DNA of 64,000 nucleotides, from contig NC_089189.1 in the NCBI RefSeq assembly GCF_947507565.1, positions 1,240,001-1,304,000 on the forward strand. Reading direction: 5' to 3'. Each line of letters opens with the position of its first letter. Within the stretch, counting starts at the first letter, position 1. Position numbers and translations under genes: made by a program. Origin of the DNA: Oscarella lobularis. Taxonomy: Eukaryota; Porifera; Homoscleromorpha; Homosclerophorida; Oscarellidae. A model generated the notes under the pieces. That model searched no databases. It saw nothing but the letters and a program-made list of their open reading frames with translations, and was not told the DNA's origin. Shown here piece by piece: positions 1 through 11,179 of this stretch.

Positions 1-58
1 CAATTCCCTTCAAACAAATGTCTTCATTGAATTCAAAATAATTTTACACGTCACTCAC

Positions 59-617
59 TCTTTCGAATGCAAAACAACCAAACTTCATTGTTCCACCCCG
101 TGCCAGGATAATTTGAAGAAGGAATGAATTGAGATCCGTCTGGTTTTGGTGAAACAATCTTTGTTCCGTGTCCGCCTATCATGACGAGATGTTCGTCTCC
201 TTTCTTCCCTAACACGCACATTCCATGTTGCGATCTCCCGCTGGGCGACGATTGGTCATTGGAATGGATTCGCTGCCATTCGAACGTCGATCCATCCAAT
301 TTGTGAACATCGTTTAAAAAGACATAACGGCCATGAGGCGAGGAGTAGCTCCCACCAAATTGATAAATGTCCCGATTTTGGACGACACCGATTCGTGCGT
401 CGAGACATGGATGAGGAAGGTCGGATGGGCTGGTGGATGTTGCTCGTCGTCGACTCCATTGACTTGTCAAGAGATTGAAGCACTCGATAAATTCGAGAGA
501 GCAAAAGTAATGAGCTCCCGTCGATTCTCTCACCGCTGCTCCTCCCCACAGAAGCATTTCATCATTGATCACGGCGGCGACGTGTCCAAATCGAGATGAC
601 GGACACGCGGATGACAT
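59..617 (-). CDS. Kelch-repeat protein, first exon (3' end beyond the window)
   Basis: The exon encodes about 186 residues of beta-propeller blades: RFGHVAAV...LLWGG, RIGVV...IYQFGG and SQHGMCVL...LVMIGGHG are spaced like Kelch motifs. The arrangement resembles KLHDC1/2-type cytosolic Kelch proteins, which can act as substrate receptors of cullin ligases; the closest family is an inference. There is no signal peptide, so it is not the ectodomain of the receptor kinases further right. The start is the first ATG, preceded by AT-rich sequence without an ORF. The exon most likely ends at a consensus donor (AAAGA/GTGAGT, GT at 58-57) rather than at the stop eight codons later, because the propeller is incomplete. 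The remaining blades would lie left of position 1. Confidence 0.7.
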
Positions 618-1965
618 TTTCGAAGAGGAGAAACGGTTCGAGAGAATCGAATCGAGTGCTTCAACGACAAGAGATCCACAACGAGTCTAAAAGAAAGCAA
701 AATGACAATTGCTGAAGCACAAATCGTTGACTGGACCTTTGCAGGACGACTCGATCGCGCCAGCGACGACAAAACCGACTCAAAAAGGAGAACTACGATG
801 GCGAAAACAGTATCACGTGACTTGGATGTCCAAACATTATTATTCTTAATTTTATTGCTGGTTGCGCTACTGTATAGACAATATTCAACATGCTGCTGCA
901 AAAAAGTATTCATTGCTTATTTAATAAAATTTGCTCATGTTGCATTTGCCCTGCCGTTTGCTCCGACGAAATTTTTCTTCGCGCTTTTAGCGGTCTCAAC
1001 GATTTTTACGCTGCGTTTGTACAGCAGACCAGCAGACGATGAAACGCACAGCGCACGCCGTCGCGGAAACGATCGAAACAAACGAGGAAAAAGCGGTCAG
1101 CATATAAATAAAGTGGAAAATAAAAAAGTTTTGTTGTACGGTATGAGGTCTTCTGCTGTGCCAAGTGACGGCAGCAGATTTTCTTCGTCTAGAAATTTCA
1201 CGGGCATGAGAACCAAATGTTATTTCAGCTTCTCTATTTTCGCCGATCAATCTGTTTTAGCGAGATTCGGCTTCGACTGTGAATTAAATATTTAGAATCT
1301 TGACTGAGTGTCGGAGCTACGCTAATATTTCGAACGTCTTCGCGTGTTTCGATTGAAGACAATTAAAGACCTCGATTTACATAGAGAAATATTTCAAATT
1401 CTATTCAAGGGCTGAGTGAGTCTACTATACCTCTTCTAATAGTACAGAATTTCTAGCGGCAGTTGGAACCGATACGATGTCTGACCTCGAAGAATTTCCT
1501 ATTGGCTGGATCTAGCAGCTCGTCGCTTGGCTCAGACGAAGAAAACCCAAAATGATTTCTAGGAGTTCGATTGTCGTACAGTGGTACCACGGCGGATAAA
1601 ACCAACTCGCGCTCGCGTGCAGGAGGCATTTTGACGCCCAACGATAGCTTTCGACTTTTGTCAGTCTCTTGGTTACCTAGAAAAAGCAAAAGCGAGGGAT
1701 TGAAAGTGAATACGGGCGCGTGCAACGTACGATTGCCTACCGGTGACAAGATGCACACACTTGCGTGAGGTGCAGCCAGGGATATAATAATCTTCTATTA
1801 TATCCCTGGTGCAGCCATGTACTCGCAGCCGGGACTCCTCTAAGAGGCGGGTTCCTCTACGGTACGCTTCCAATTCTGGAATTCTTGCATGCAAGAAAAA
1901 AACAACTAAAAAATTGCACAATGACAGACAGCACAGTCCAGAAGAATCCTGCTTCCAAGGTAAGA
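618..1965. other. Gene-poor spacer
   Basis: I see no convincing gene. The 197-codon plus-strand reading frame at 702-1295 is Lys/Arg/Phe-rich without domain features, has no clear splice context and is best treated as chance. A possible short exon starts at 1921 (MTDSTVQKNPASK) and ends at a good donor (AAG/GTAAGA), but no continuation was found and it would run antisense to the kinase gene. A small palindromic insertion sits at 1769-1816. Confidence 0.5.
1769..1816. repeat. 30-bp palindrome flanked by 9-bp direct repeats
   Basis: A palindrome with 12-bp arms (AGGGATATAATA / TATTATATCCCT) and a 6-nt centre occupies 1778-1807. It is flanked on both sides by the identical 9-mer GGTGCAGCC (1769-1777 and 1808-1816). 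The 9-bp duplication is the size produced by Mutator-type transposases, so this may be a minute non-autonomous insertion or an excision remnant. Template slippage is an alternative. Confidence 0.55.
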
Positions 1966-4900
1966 CTATCCTTTGTTTTCTACTGTAAAACTCTCATCCA
2001 CTTTCTTCGACTCTGGAAAACGCCACTCATAGTCGGGAAGATCGCTATCAAACTGGGAGAGATCGTAATATACGCTGTCCTCAGCGGCGTCGCTAATTTG
2101 AGATTCCAAATCGAGAAACGACGGACGCTCGTCCGGAAGTTCATTCCAACAAAGCATCATGACATCATAGCTAAAATGAAATAACGAATGCAAACGTCAG
2201 CTGTACATATGAATAGTCTCACATATATTTAGGACATATTGTGGGCTTTGACATGCGGTGTCCGTCGCGAAGTAGGTCAAACATTTCGCTGTTGTGCACT
2301 CCTGGATAAGGAGTCAGACCAACAGAAAATATTTCCCAGAGTGTAACACCGTACGCCCACTGCACGACAAGTACACTTCTATTACACGAACTTCTCATTC
2401 GTCGTATACCTAAAACTTACCACGTCGGATTTATGAGTGAACTTGTTCTCGCTTAGACTCTCCGGTGCGAGCCATTTGACTGGCAAGGCAGTCGCTCTGT
2501 TTGTCACTCTGTAATAATCTTGATTCTCGAGTTGGCGAGCAAGACCAAAATCGGCAACTTTTACAATCAAATTCTCATCTAGCCTAAGACGAACAGCAGT
2601 TAAGAGTGCGTACTTGTGCGGTGCACGAATGCTATACATGCAGTTTCTCGCTGCTAAATCTCGATGAACAATATTTAATTCGCTGAGGTATTTCATTCCG
2701 GACACGATCTGAACCGAAATCCGTAGGAGAACGCGAATATCGACCTATATGTAAGGCCTAATTAGGCAACCGCCTTATTTGAGAGAGCTAGGTTTTAAAA
2801 ACTATTCTCACATCACTGCGAGTGGAAGAAGTGGCAGCCGCGGCACCTGAAGACAATTCTGAGCTGGTGTCGAAGTGCAGCGCGGCGTACTGTACCTCCG
2901 CTGAGCTGGTGTCGAAGTGCAGCGCGGCGTACTTTATCTCCGCTGTTATTTAACAAAAAAATAATACAGTATCAGAAAAATGCCTATAGAACTACTGAAT
3001 GTACCTTCGTTTTCATACACAGCTCGCGGTGGGAGTGCTCGCGGTGGGAGTATCATTGGGCAGTAAGGATTATCTGCTCTGTCTCGTAACGCGCGAAGAT
3101 ATCCCTGCACGTCACCGTTGACCATGAAGGGAACAACTATGGAAGGGCCCAGATTGACGCCGCTCGTGTCGCTCGCATCGAAGCATATTCCAATGAGTTG
3201 CAAAACGTTTTCGTGCATTAGCGATTTCATCACTTTGCATTCGCTGACGAACTGAGAAGCCAATTCACGACTCCAGGCTATACGATATATAGCAAGGCAA
3301 AGTTATAAAGGCGTTTCGTATGTGCATTACTTTCATAGCCTTAACCGCGACTCTAGCTCTTCCCCCTCTAACACTAGGTAAATTTTTCAAAGCTCCTTCA
3401 TACACGCACCCAAATGCACCTGAGTGATTAGCACAACGATTAGGAAATTAAATAGTTACGTCACATATTTCCTACCCTGTCCTATTTTATCTTTGATTGA
3501 TAGTTGGTCACCGGACAATATGACGGCAAGAGAGGCGCCCTCGTCGAAATCGTCTACACGGAATCGTGACAATACGAACACGCACCAGAATTCAATTTTG
3601 TTACCGTGCACCGCTGCATGCGTTACAGCAGGAGAAGTTCTCCAGAGAACCGGGTCATCTCCTTCGACGCGCAATTTAAACGTTTCATATAAGGAGCCAG
3701 CCCTACACGACTCTAACGTACCGCTTTCATTCAACTCTTGGATAATGTCTTGCAAAGACGTATAAATTTCTACAAATGTACAATAGTTATATAAAGTAAC
3801 TTTGGGCGAGTAAGAAATTTCTACCGTCGAACGACGGTCTGCTCTCTGGATCGCGAGAGTAGCACTTCTCCCCTAAATCTTCGTAACCTCCAGGGCACGG
3901 ACTTTGCGCGATTGGCACAGCTTTGCCAGTTCGAGCCAAGTGGTGCAAAACCAGTCTATTAGTTTCGCCTGCAAAAGAAAAAAGAAACGGGTTCGCTCGC
4001 GTCTGTTTGCTACGAAACTACGTGCAGCCGCGTCACCATCAAAGGGACGTCTGCGTTCTCTTATTTCCCACAGCATTACACCGAAACTATATCAATTATT
4101 TTCCCAGTTTATCTCGTTTTAATTTATTATGCGCAATCACCTGTAAATATCCGGTTTCGTTCGCGAATTTGCTGTTGGTTTATAGCTTGCGGAATATCTC
4201 TCGGGTGCTATGTAGAGTACTGTTCCCGTTGGAGTGAAATCGCTGCTACTGAGTTCGGTGTGGGTCGTGGTCATGCCTTTCATTTTCGACAGCCCAAAAT
4301 CTGTGATCTTAATTAATGACTATGATCAGACATCATTTTGATGACACAAACGAAAGCGTATACCTTGCATTTGTAAAAGCGTTCCTCTTTCCGAAGTAAA
4401 ACATTCTGCGGTTTCAAATCCAAATGAATAATGGGAGGATCGAGCGAGTGGAGATGATTCATGCCGCTCGAAATTTGACAGGCAATGTCGACGCGATTCT
4501 TCCAACAGTCGACGTCCTTATCCGACGTAGAATGCAACAGCTTGTCGAGATTACCGTCGGACATGAATTCGAGCAAGAGAGCGTAGTGCCTCGGCGCTTC
4601 GCAAACACCTATCAGCTGAATGATGTTGGGATGATTCTGAACTTGGAGAAGAATAGCAGCTTCCTTTCTCAAGCTCTTGATTTCCCTATGACAACGGAAA
4701 CAGAAGTGTGGTACGCTGACTAACTCAAATGCGTCTGTTTCATGACGTCAGGCACCTATTATACTCAAAGCCCTAAAATAGGGCTCTGATTATACTGATT
4801 TCACGCTTTGTAAGACATCGTGTATCTAGGTGTTTTCAGTTTCGATTTGAGCTTACGTACTCTTTCTGCAATCTTCCGCGCAAGTCGACGCCCCGTCGTC

Positions 4901-5081
4901 GAAAAAGAACCTTAGCTGCCACGACGAGGCCAGTGCTTCTCATCGTCGCCTTGTAGACTTCCGCGAAACCGCCAAAACCGAGGTAGTCGTCGTCGGAGTT
5001 CTCGTCGTACGCGAAGTCGTCGCGACTGAACAGTTTTTGCGGTGGAACTGTAAGCGACGACGCTTCGCTCGAATCTGTCAT
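1966..5081 (-). CDS. Tandem Ser/Thr (TKL) kinase - tyrosine kinase protein, 13 exons
   Basis: A phase-consistent model joins 5081-4857, 4675-4364, 4307-4141, 4086-4037, 3968-3825, 3769-3476, 3419-3331, 3251-3005, 2942-2812, 2744-2638, 2583-2421, 2359-2223 and 2170-1966 into about 756 residues. The first kinase has glycine loop [44 protein letters not shown] and ends [12 protein letters not shown]. The exon at 3769-3476 completes that domain ([13 protein letters not shown]), forms an acidic linker and then starts the second glycine loop ([13 protein letters not shown]), which ties both domains into one protein. The second kinase has AVKAMK, hinge [32 protein letters not shown] and [17 protein letters not shown], typical of TAM/MET-like tyrosine kinases. 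The start MTDSSEASS is chosen because the duplicate copy begins at the same place (MADSSEASS). No membrane segment is evident, so it is probably cytoplasmic. The weakest junction is between 3331 and 3251: it is phase-consistent but leaves a short loop before helix C. Confidence 0.72.
2812..2942 (-). other. Kinase-insert exon encoding two ITIM-like repeats
   Basis: This exon of the dual-kinase gene carries a 42-bp tandem duplication encoding [14 protein letters not shown] followed by [14 protein letters not shown]. Both repeats match the ITIM consensus (I/V/L/S)xYxx(L/V), as IKYAAL and VQYAAL. Both boundaries are canonical (AACAG/CGGAG and AGTGAT/GTGAG) and both phases fit: the upstream exon ends GAA G/, completed here to Ala, and the downstream exon continues at [12 protein letters not shown], the helix preceding HRDLAARN. 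It is therefore inserted in the kinase insert region. The upstream exon also ends in VYENE, which has the YxN form of a GRB2 SH2 ligand. Confidence 0.75.
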
Positions 5082-5947
5082 CGCGCCTTCTGATCGGTGA
5101 AGGATCGAGTAGGAGATGTACCATGCACAGACAGTAGAGATATAAGCAGTTGCGCAGACGCATATCCCATGCACGTATATGCCTGCTAATGCAATCATCG
5201 AGGCCCCTTCCTCCGGAACTGCAATACAAACTTCATGTCACTGCACCTTCACGTCCATTGGCAGGCATGTAGATACAGTATATATATATACACACACACG
5301 TGTATACGTAAAATGTAGTTTCACGAAAAAGCCAGTGAACACTCAGGCTCAGGCTACTAAGTGACGTTGCGGAAGACTGCATGGCTATGCGCCAATGAAT
5401 CTTCTCTGTACCAATGTGCCACAGAGTTACCTTTTGTCTACAAGACGAACTTATTGCGTCGTCAAACTGAGCCTGGCGACTTCTCCGCAAGTTCTTTCTA
5501 TTTAGCAGCTCGGGTTGGGAAGCCGTTGTACGTGCGCCAGCAAATTTTTGTTCGTCATATCTCTTGCGCTTCGCATTTGTCTCACTTCCCGATTTCGATC
5601 GTTCAAGTAGACTGTAATAGCTCGTCAGGGACGGTGAAAGCGATGAGAATTTGCCGTGGACGAGAAAGACGAACGACCCCATACGGGCTTTACGAAGAAC
5701 GTGCTCACGTTGTTTTTTTCTTCATATTTTCAATCAATCGATTAATTAAACAAAACTTGAGGAGTACGGTTGCATTCATCAGATGCAAACCCCAACCAAG
5801 AACTTTGGAGAATGACTAATAATAGCAAGAGTGTAGAGACATAAAACTCATAGCTCTAAATTCTAACAAAAATGACTTGAAGAATAAGCCACAACGGCAG
5901 CAAGATACTAAAATGCTTATACCAGTGGAAGCGCGTAAATAAATAGA

Positions 5948-5982
<35 letters not shown>

Positions 5983-6512
5983 GTTAACACTCAGTTCTCT
6001 TTTCAGCCTAGATTAGCGACATATGTCGCGACGGGTGAGCCATCATTGAGAAATAAAAATTGTGCACTAACTCTGCAGTAGCCCAGCTAGGATCTGTTAC
6101 TTCCCAAGGATTCGTTGGAAGTTACTTTGTGGTATACAAATACGATTAATTAAGTTAAAGCACCAGAACAACCGCTATAGGGCTTGCGCTCGCGGTGGAG
6201 GCATGGCAAGCTGTTGCCTAGCTACTAACTTTGTAACGTAGTTTCGTTTCGGGTCATTTTGATGCCTGCATACAGATACGTGCTTCTCCACCACGTCCGG
6301 CCTACAGGACGTCCAAATTACAAAGTATAATCGATTTACTATAGCAGCGACGGAGATCCTCTGTCAAGGAAGTTTACCACTTTAGCAACGGAGATCCGTT
6401 CTCAAGGAAGTTTCCTACCCAGTAAATCAGTATAAATTTCAGAGAAGCTGGAAACAACGCCAGTTTGCCTCAAAGACTCCCAGCGCACCCAAACTTGAGA
6501 GTAATCTGCATT
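5082..6512. other. Spacer with a dispersed repeat and microsatellite
   Basis: Upstream of the dual-kinase gene lies a TA/CA-rich tract (about 5278-5305). A segment at about 5320-5620 (recognisable by AAAAAGCCAGTGAACAC) recurs near 7466 and 9556. No coding exon could be supported from 5620 to 6512; the long plus-strand reading frame at 5361-5819 has no domain features. Confidence 0.5.
5937..5983. repeat. (AAAT)n microsatellite
   Basis: About eleven head-to-tail AAAT units, interrupted once by GATA near the start. Confidence 0.9.
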
Positions 6513-7282
6513 ATGTCAAACAACGTCAAGACTTTTCTTCTCATTTTTGCCACGATTGTCTGCACAGTCAAAGGTATCGTAAAATGTCAGAAGTATGGCA
6601 TGACGTTCGCCGAACTGCATGTGATAACAGCAGCTTATAGCTGTGTCTATGGCGTGATAGTTCTTTTCTTGCGGCGCCTTGCTACAAATCAATTAGCTTC
6701 TGCCGTGCGCTCAAGAGAGCGGCGCAGTCTAACTCTAAACAACGCGCGATTAGCGGACTGCAAACTTTGCCAAGTGCACCGGAAAAAATTCCGCTTACGC
6801 TTTTTTTTCTACTAGGAAATATCGTGGAAGAGAGGAAGGAGGAAATTGATATCGTCGACTCGGACGTGGGCGAAGGAATAACGGAAAACACGCTGAACAG
6901 ACTGAGAGATCTCGGCTTCAACGTGACCGTCGTCCTGGCTGCCAAATTAACAAACGATGGAAAGAGAGAGCACACCAAGAAACTTACCTACGAAAAAGAG
7001 ACCTCGCACGAGATGTTCATAGAACATCTCATGGCTGTGCGCGACGAGGTACCGGAAGTACTTAGCGAAGCGGAATTGAGAAGACTTATCGAAAGAAGAG
7101 ACGCAAAGTCAAATTCAGTTGCGTATTCTGTCGACGGGTCAAAACACGTTGTTATGAAATTTGAAGTTCAAGTTGATCCCTCGCAGGATTTGTCGTTTGT
7201 CTTCAGGAAGACCCAGGAAAGAGGCAAACGCGGTGTCATCATTGTCAGTGTCTGGGGAGTCACTGTGATAGTCATATTCTGA
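6513..7282 (+). CDS. Small secreted protein of unknown family, two exons
   Basis: Joining 6513-6573 to 6816-7282 across a GT-AG intron (AAAG/GTATCG ... TTCTACTAG/GAAAT) keeps frame and yields about 175 residues. Exon 1 encodes a clear signal peptide (MSNNVKTFLLIFATIVCTVK). The mature part is acidic and then charged: a conserved-looking EERKEEIDIVDSD, a helix-rich middle (LSEAELRRLIERRD), a short beta-like stretch (HVVMKFEVQVDPS) and a very hydrophobic C-terminus (GVIIVSVWGVTVIVIF). That tail could be a membrane anchor or a GPI-type tail. I do not recognise a family. The acceptor has a long polypyrimidine tract, which favours a real gene. It lies between the two copies of the TKL kinase domain and has no duplicate in the window. 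Confidence 0.6.
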
Positions 7283-7459
7283 AATTAATAACAGAAATCG
7301 GAAGAGGAAAAATCTCTCCGACACTATAGCTTGCTGCATTGCTCTGTTTTGCTTGTCGCTCTGCATGCTTGTCTGTAATTGCAAGTAAAAAATTGCCTGT
7401 CTAGGTGCCCGTGTCGCGCGAGTAGAAACCCCAACAAGGAACCGCTTTAGACGTTTCAT

Positions 7460-8132
7460 ATACGAAAAAAGCCAGTGAACACTCCGGCTCAGGCTATACT
7501 AATTAAGACTGCATGGCCGTACAGGGCAATATAAATCTTAATGGCAGCCATTAGATCCTATTTTTTTTATTTGTGGTATTATCACTGTTACAGTTCAAGA
7601 TGGGAAGCCGTTGTGAGCCAGCAAAATTCGGTTCAAGTTGTTGTATCTCTCGCGCTCGCTCTCACAACGAGATTTGCCACTCTGCCAATGTCGGAAAAGC
7701 TCTCCTTCACGGATTGCAAATCGTAGAAGGCAACGAGAAGTGGGCGTGAACTCATATGAGCATACTTTGTCTGTGCTATGTGTCGTGTAGTAGAGTTTCT
7801 GTCTTCGTCTACTCTGTCTCTGAGGAATTAGAAAGCTAACAAGAACCCTGTCTGCGAACAAGAAAATTAATAGTGTCGTGGTCCATATGTATAGGGCGTC
7901 AGAGGCTCAGTCCGCCACCTTCATGAAAGACCCTCTTTGAAACATACAGTGAAGGCGAATATATCTAATGTCCTACAAATCGAATCGATTTGCCCCTTGC
8001 GTAGGCTGCAACTTATTTCTCTAGGTGCGACACGTGGTTTGCAGAAAACCCGTCAGTGGTCAGTAGATTTGCGGAACACTTACCGTGGTGGGGTAGATAT
8101 ATGCTTCGTCGCTCCCATCACCCGTCCTTCCT
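7460..8132. repeat. Mosaic of duplicated segments between the kinase copies
   Basis: About 7460-7640 matches the repeat also seen at 5320 and 9550. From about 7640 the sequence switches to the last codons and 3' flank of a LamG gene (compare 11893-12395): the final motif appears at 7650-7726 with changes, followed by the same non-coding stretch including TGGGCGTGAACTCATATGAG and the GTCCGCCACC block. At about 8130 it switches again into the truncated kinase copy. It holds no functional gene and records at least two recombination joins. Confidence 0.7.
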
Positions 8133-9270
8133 CTTTCGCGAGAGTAGCACTTCTCCCCTAAATCTTCGTAACCTCCAGGGCACGGACTTTGCGCGATTGG
8201 CACAGCTTTGCCAGTTCGAGCCAAGTGGTGCAAAACCAGTCTATTAGTTTCGCCTGCAAAAGTACCGGATTTGTTACGAAACTACGTGCAGCCGCGTCAC
8301 CATCGAAAGGACGTCTGCGTTCTCGTATTTCCCACAGCATTACACCGAAACTATATCAATTATTTTCCCCGGTTTACCTCATTTTTAATTTATTATGCGC
8401 AATCACCTGTAAATATCCGGTTTCGTTCGCGAATTTGCTGTTGGTTTATAGCTTGCGGAATATCTCTCGGGTGCTATGTAGAGTACTGTTCCCGTTGGAG
8501 TGAAATCACTGCTACTGAGTTCAGTGTGGGTCGTAGTCATGCCCTTCATTTTCAACAGCCCAAAATCTGTGATCTTAATCAATAAACATGATGAGACATC
8601 ATTTTGATGACACAAACGAAAGTGTATACCTTGCATTTGTAAAAGCGTTCGTCTTTCCGAAGTAAAACTTTCTGCGGTTTCAAATCCAAATGAATAATGG
8701 GAGGATCAAGCGAGTGGAGATGATTCATGCCGCTTGAAATTTGACAGGCAATGTCGACGCGATTCTTCCAACAGTCGACGTCCTTATCCGACGTAGAATG
8801 CAACAGCTTGTCGAGATTACCGTCGGACATGAATTCGAGCAAGAGAGCGTAGTGCCTCGGCGCTTCGCAAACACCTATCAGCTGAATGATGTTGGGATGA
8901 TTCTGAACTTGGAGAAGAATAGCAGCTTCCTTTCTCAAGCTCTTGATTTCCCTATACGACAAGAGAGACATGCATGACATGACGCACGTAGAGCGTAAGT
9001 AACATCATGCACAGGTATCTGTTTTCAGTTTCGATATCAGTTTACGTACTCTCTTTGTAATCTTCCGCGCAAGTCGACGCCCCGTCGTCGAAAAAGAACC
9101 TTAGCTGCCACCACCAGACCGGTGCTTCTCATCGTCGCTCTGTAGACTTCCGCGAAACCGCCGAAACCGAGGTAGTCGTCGTCGGAGTTCTCGTCGTAGG
9201 CGAAGTCGTCGCGATTGAACAGTTTTTGCGGCGGAACTGTGAGCGACGACGCTTCGCTCGAATCTGCCAT
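8133..9270 (-). pseudogene. Truncated duplicate of the TKL kinase domain
   Basis: Exons 9270-9046, 8941-8630, 8573-8407, 8350-8301 and 8253 to about 8133 match the first five exons of the dual-kinase gene, with identical lengths for the first four (225, 312, 167 and 50 nt). Catalytic motifs are kept: [31 protein letters not shown]. The copy ends abruptly after ...LGEKCYSR, where sequence homologous to the LamG 3' flank begins, so the DPESRPSF helix, the linker and the entire tyrosine kinase are missing. QNVLL has become QKVLL, losing the Asn that helps bind metal. It could still be transcribed as a lone, probably inactive, kinase domain, but I treat it as a pseudogene. Confidence 0.75.
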
Positions 9271-9549
9271 CGCGCCTTCTGATTGGCGAACGAGTAGAAG
9301 ATAGGCCTAGACCACAGACCGACTGACGTAGTCGTACGAGCGATATGTGTAGCTCCGGTCTCGGCATGCAGTTGCGCAGACCCACGTAGATATATGCCTG
9401 TAAATATAATCATCGGTGCACTTCCTTCCGTCCTCCAGAACTGCGAATTTCACGTCAGTCACCATGATATATGTCACTGCCAACTGTCACCCGGTCCATT
9501 GGGAAGCAGGATATATACGCGGTCTTTCATCAAACACCTCTAGACTTAG

Positions 9550-9800
9550 TTTTACGGAAAAAAAGCCAGTGAACACACAGCTAGGCCCAGGCTACTATAA
9601 GACAGCATCTCGAATCTTCTCCCAATTTTAGCCTTATTGGCAGCCATTATATCCTATATATGGTATGATATCAGGAACACTGTTACAGTTCGAGACGGGA
9701 AGCCGCTGTGAGCCTGCAAAATTTCGTTCAAGTTGTTGTATCTCTCGCGCTTCGTATTTGCCTCACTTCTCTATACCGATGGTTTACGTAGACATTGGAG
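9550..9800. repeat. Third copy of the AAAAAGCCAGTGAACAC repeat
   Basis: Shares with 7460-7640 the succession GCCAGTGAACAC, GGCAGCCATTA, CACTGTTACAGTTC, GGGAAGCCG and GTTCAAGTTGTTGTATCTC. The copies differ by small indels. It lies upstream of the kinase copy (as the 5320 copy does for the full gene), so it was probably duplicated with the gene's 5' flank. Confidence 0.7.
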
Positions 9801-11175
9801 TAGCGTAATAACACGTCAGGAACGGAGGAAGCGAAGAGAATTTCCGTATAGAGCGACGCTCGCGAACATCTGCATACGGGCTTTGCAATGAACCCCTCAC
9901 CCACAGGTTAAATATCTGCCTCACCCATGGGACCATGATGGGACCATATATACCGGTATACGTATACAGTATATATATTTCTTTATTTTTCTTCATATTT
10001 TCAGTGTCATCAACTTGAACTGGCATCGGTAGCTCTACGATAAATTATTTAAACTGACGCTTCTGGAAGACGCATATTCCCCAATCAATCAATCAATCAA
10101 TCCATCAATCCATCAAAATCTGTATAGATTGTACGTGTATCATTATGTTAGCACACATTCCCTAATGTAATACTGAAATTTGTTCTAACATAATGATATT
10201 TAATTCCAGTCGTAGCATTCCGGTGAATTTCAAGGCTGATGTTCTACCTACTATTCGTAGATTGCGGTGCAGCGATGGCGGAAGGACTATCATGCAATTC
10301 ATCTATATTGCACAAACTTTAACTGAATCAGTGCATGGCGCCGCGTTAGCACGAGCGGTGTTTAGATCCTTGTAAAAGAACACAGAATAGAAGCTGGAAA
10401 TCCCTGTCGCCCGGTACCAAATAGAACAAGCCAATCTGTATAGAGTAGATTTTGCGGTCATCACAAAGTTCATTGACCTTTTGATAGAGTATCGGAAACT
10501 GCCTTTCTCTCCATATAGTTAATTCGAAAAATAGCTTACTTGAAGCATAGATGTATCTATGCTTGAAGCAACGCACCTTGCATGACGCGTTGGCCCAGGC
10601 TAAATTCGATTGCTGGTGCGGAAACCGAAGATGGTGCCTCCCCAATATATCAGCGTGAGTTTGAAGCTAGAAAGGAGACATGTAACGGTACAATAACTCG
10701 CTCAACGGTGCTGATGTTGACGAAGAAATGTTGTCCTGACAAAGTGACGGGGGAATAATTAGAAAAACGAACGAATCGCGTCCTCTGATACAACTTGAAG
10801 TTATACCATTGCAACGCCTGCTGCCTCTTTCTGCAGTTGAACGTAGTCGTCAAATGGGAGGAGCGCAGTAGGGGCTCGATGAATGGACAACCAAGAGTTG
10901 ATTGCTCATACGGTTACCACTTTCGCATGCACTCATTTGATGCCAACCCAAGCCAAGAACGTGAAACAATGAAAATTATCAATATAGCGTTGAAACTGAT
11001 ATACCCGGTAGCGCCAAAAAGAAAGAACGAAATGAATGAAAAAAGAAAGAAGGCGAAGCCACAGCGATGACAGGATACTAAAGAAATGCTTATATTGACA
11101 CTATAGATTCCGAATATACTGGCACATGCAAGTCAAGCCAAAACAGGTAAGCAATCGCTAAGAAATAAATAAAAA
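9801..11175. other. Spacer without supported genes
   Basis: Contains a short CAAT-type simple repeat (about 10079-10118) and scattered reading frames under 100 codons with no domain features. No exon of the adjacent LamG gene encoding a signal peptide was recognised here. Confidence 0.45.
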
Positions 11176-11179
11176 ACGA

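Noticed and set aside
702-1295. 197-codon plus-strand ORF as a gene
   Set aside because: Composition is low-complexity and basic/hydrophobic by turns, with no domain, splice or promoter support.
3873-4076. Kinase ORF ending LEVTKI as the C-terminus of the TKL kinase
   Set aside because: Reading through the 68-nt intron (GTGACG...TTGCAG) produces this false end; splicing gives [18 protein letters not shown] and RPSF, the expected helices.
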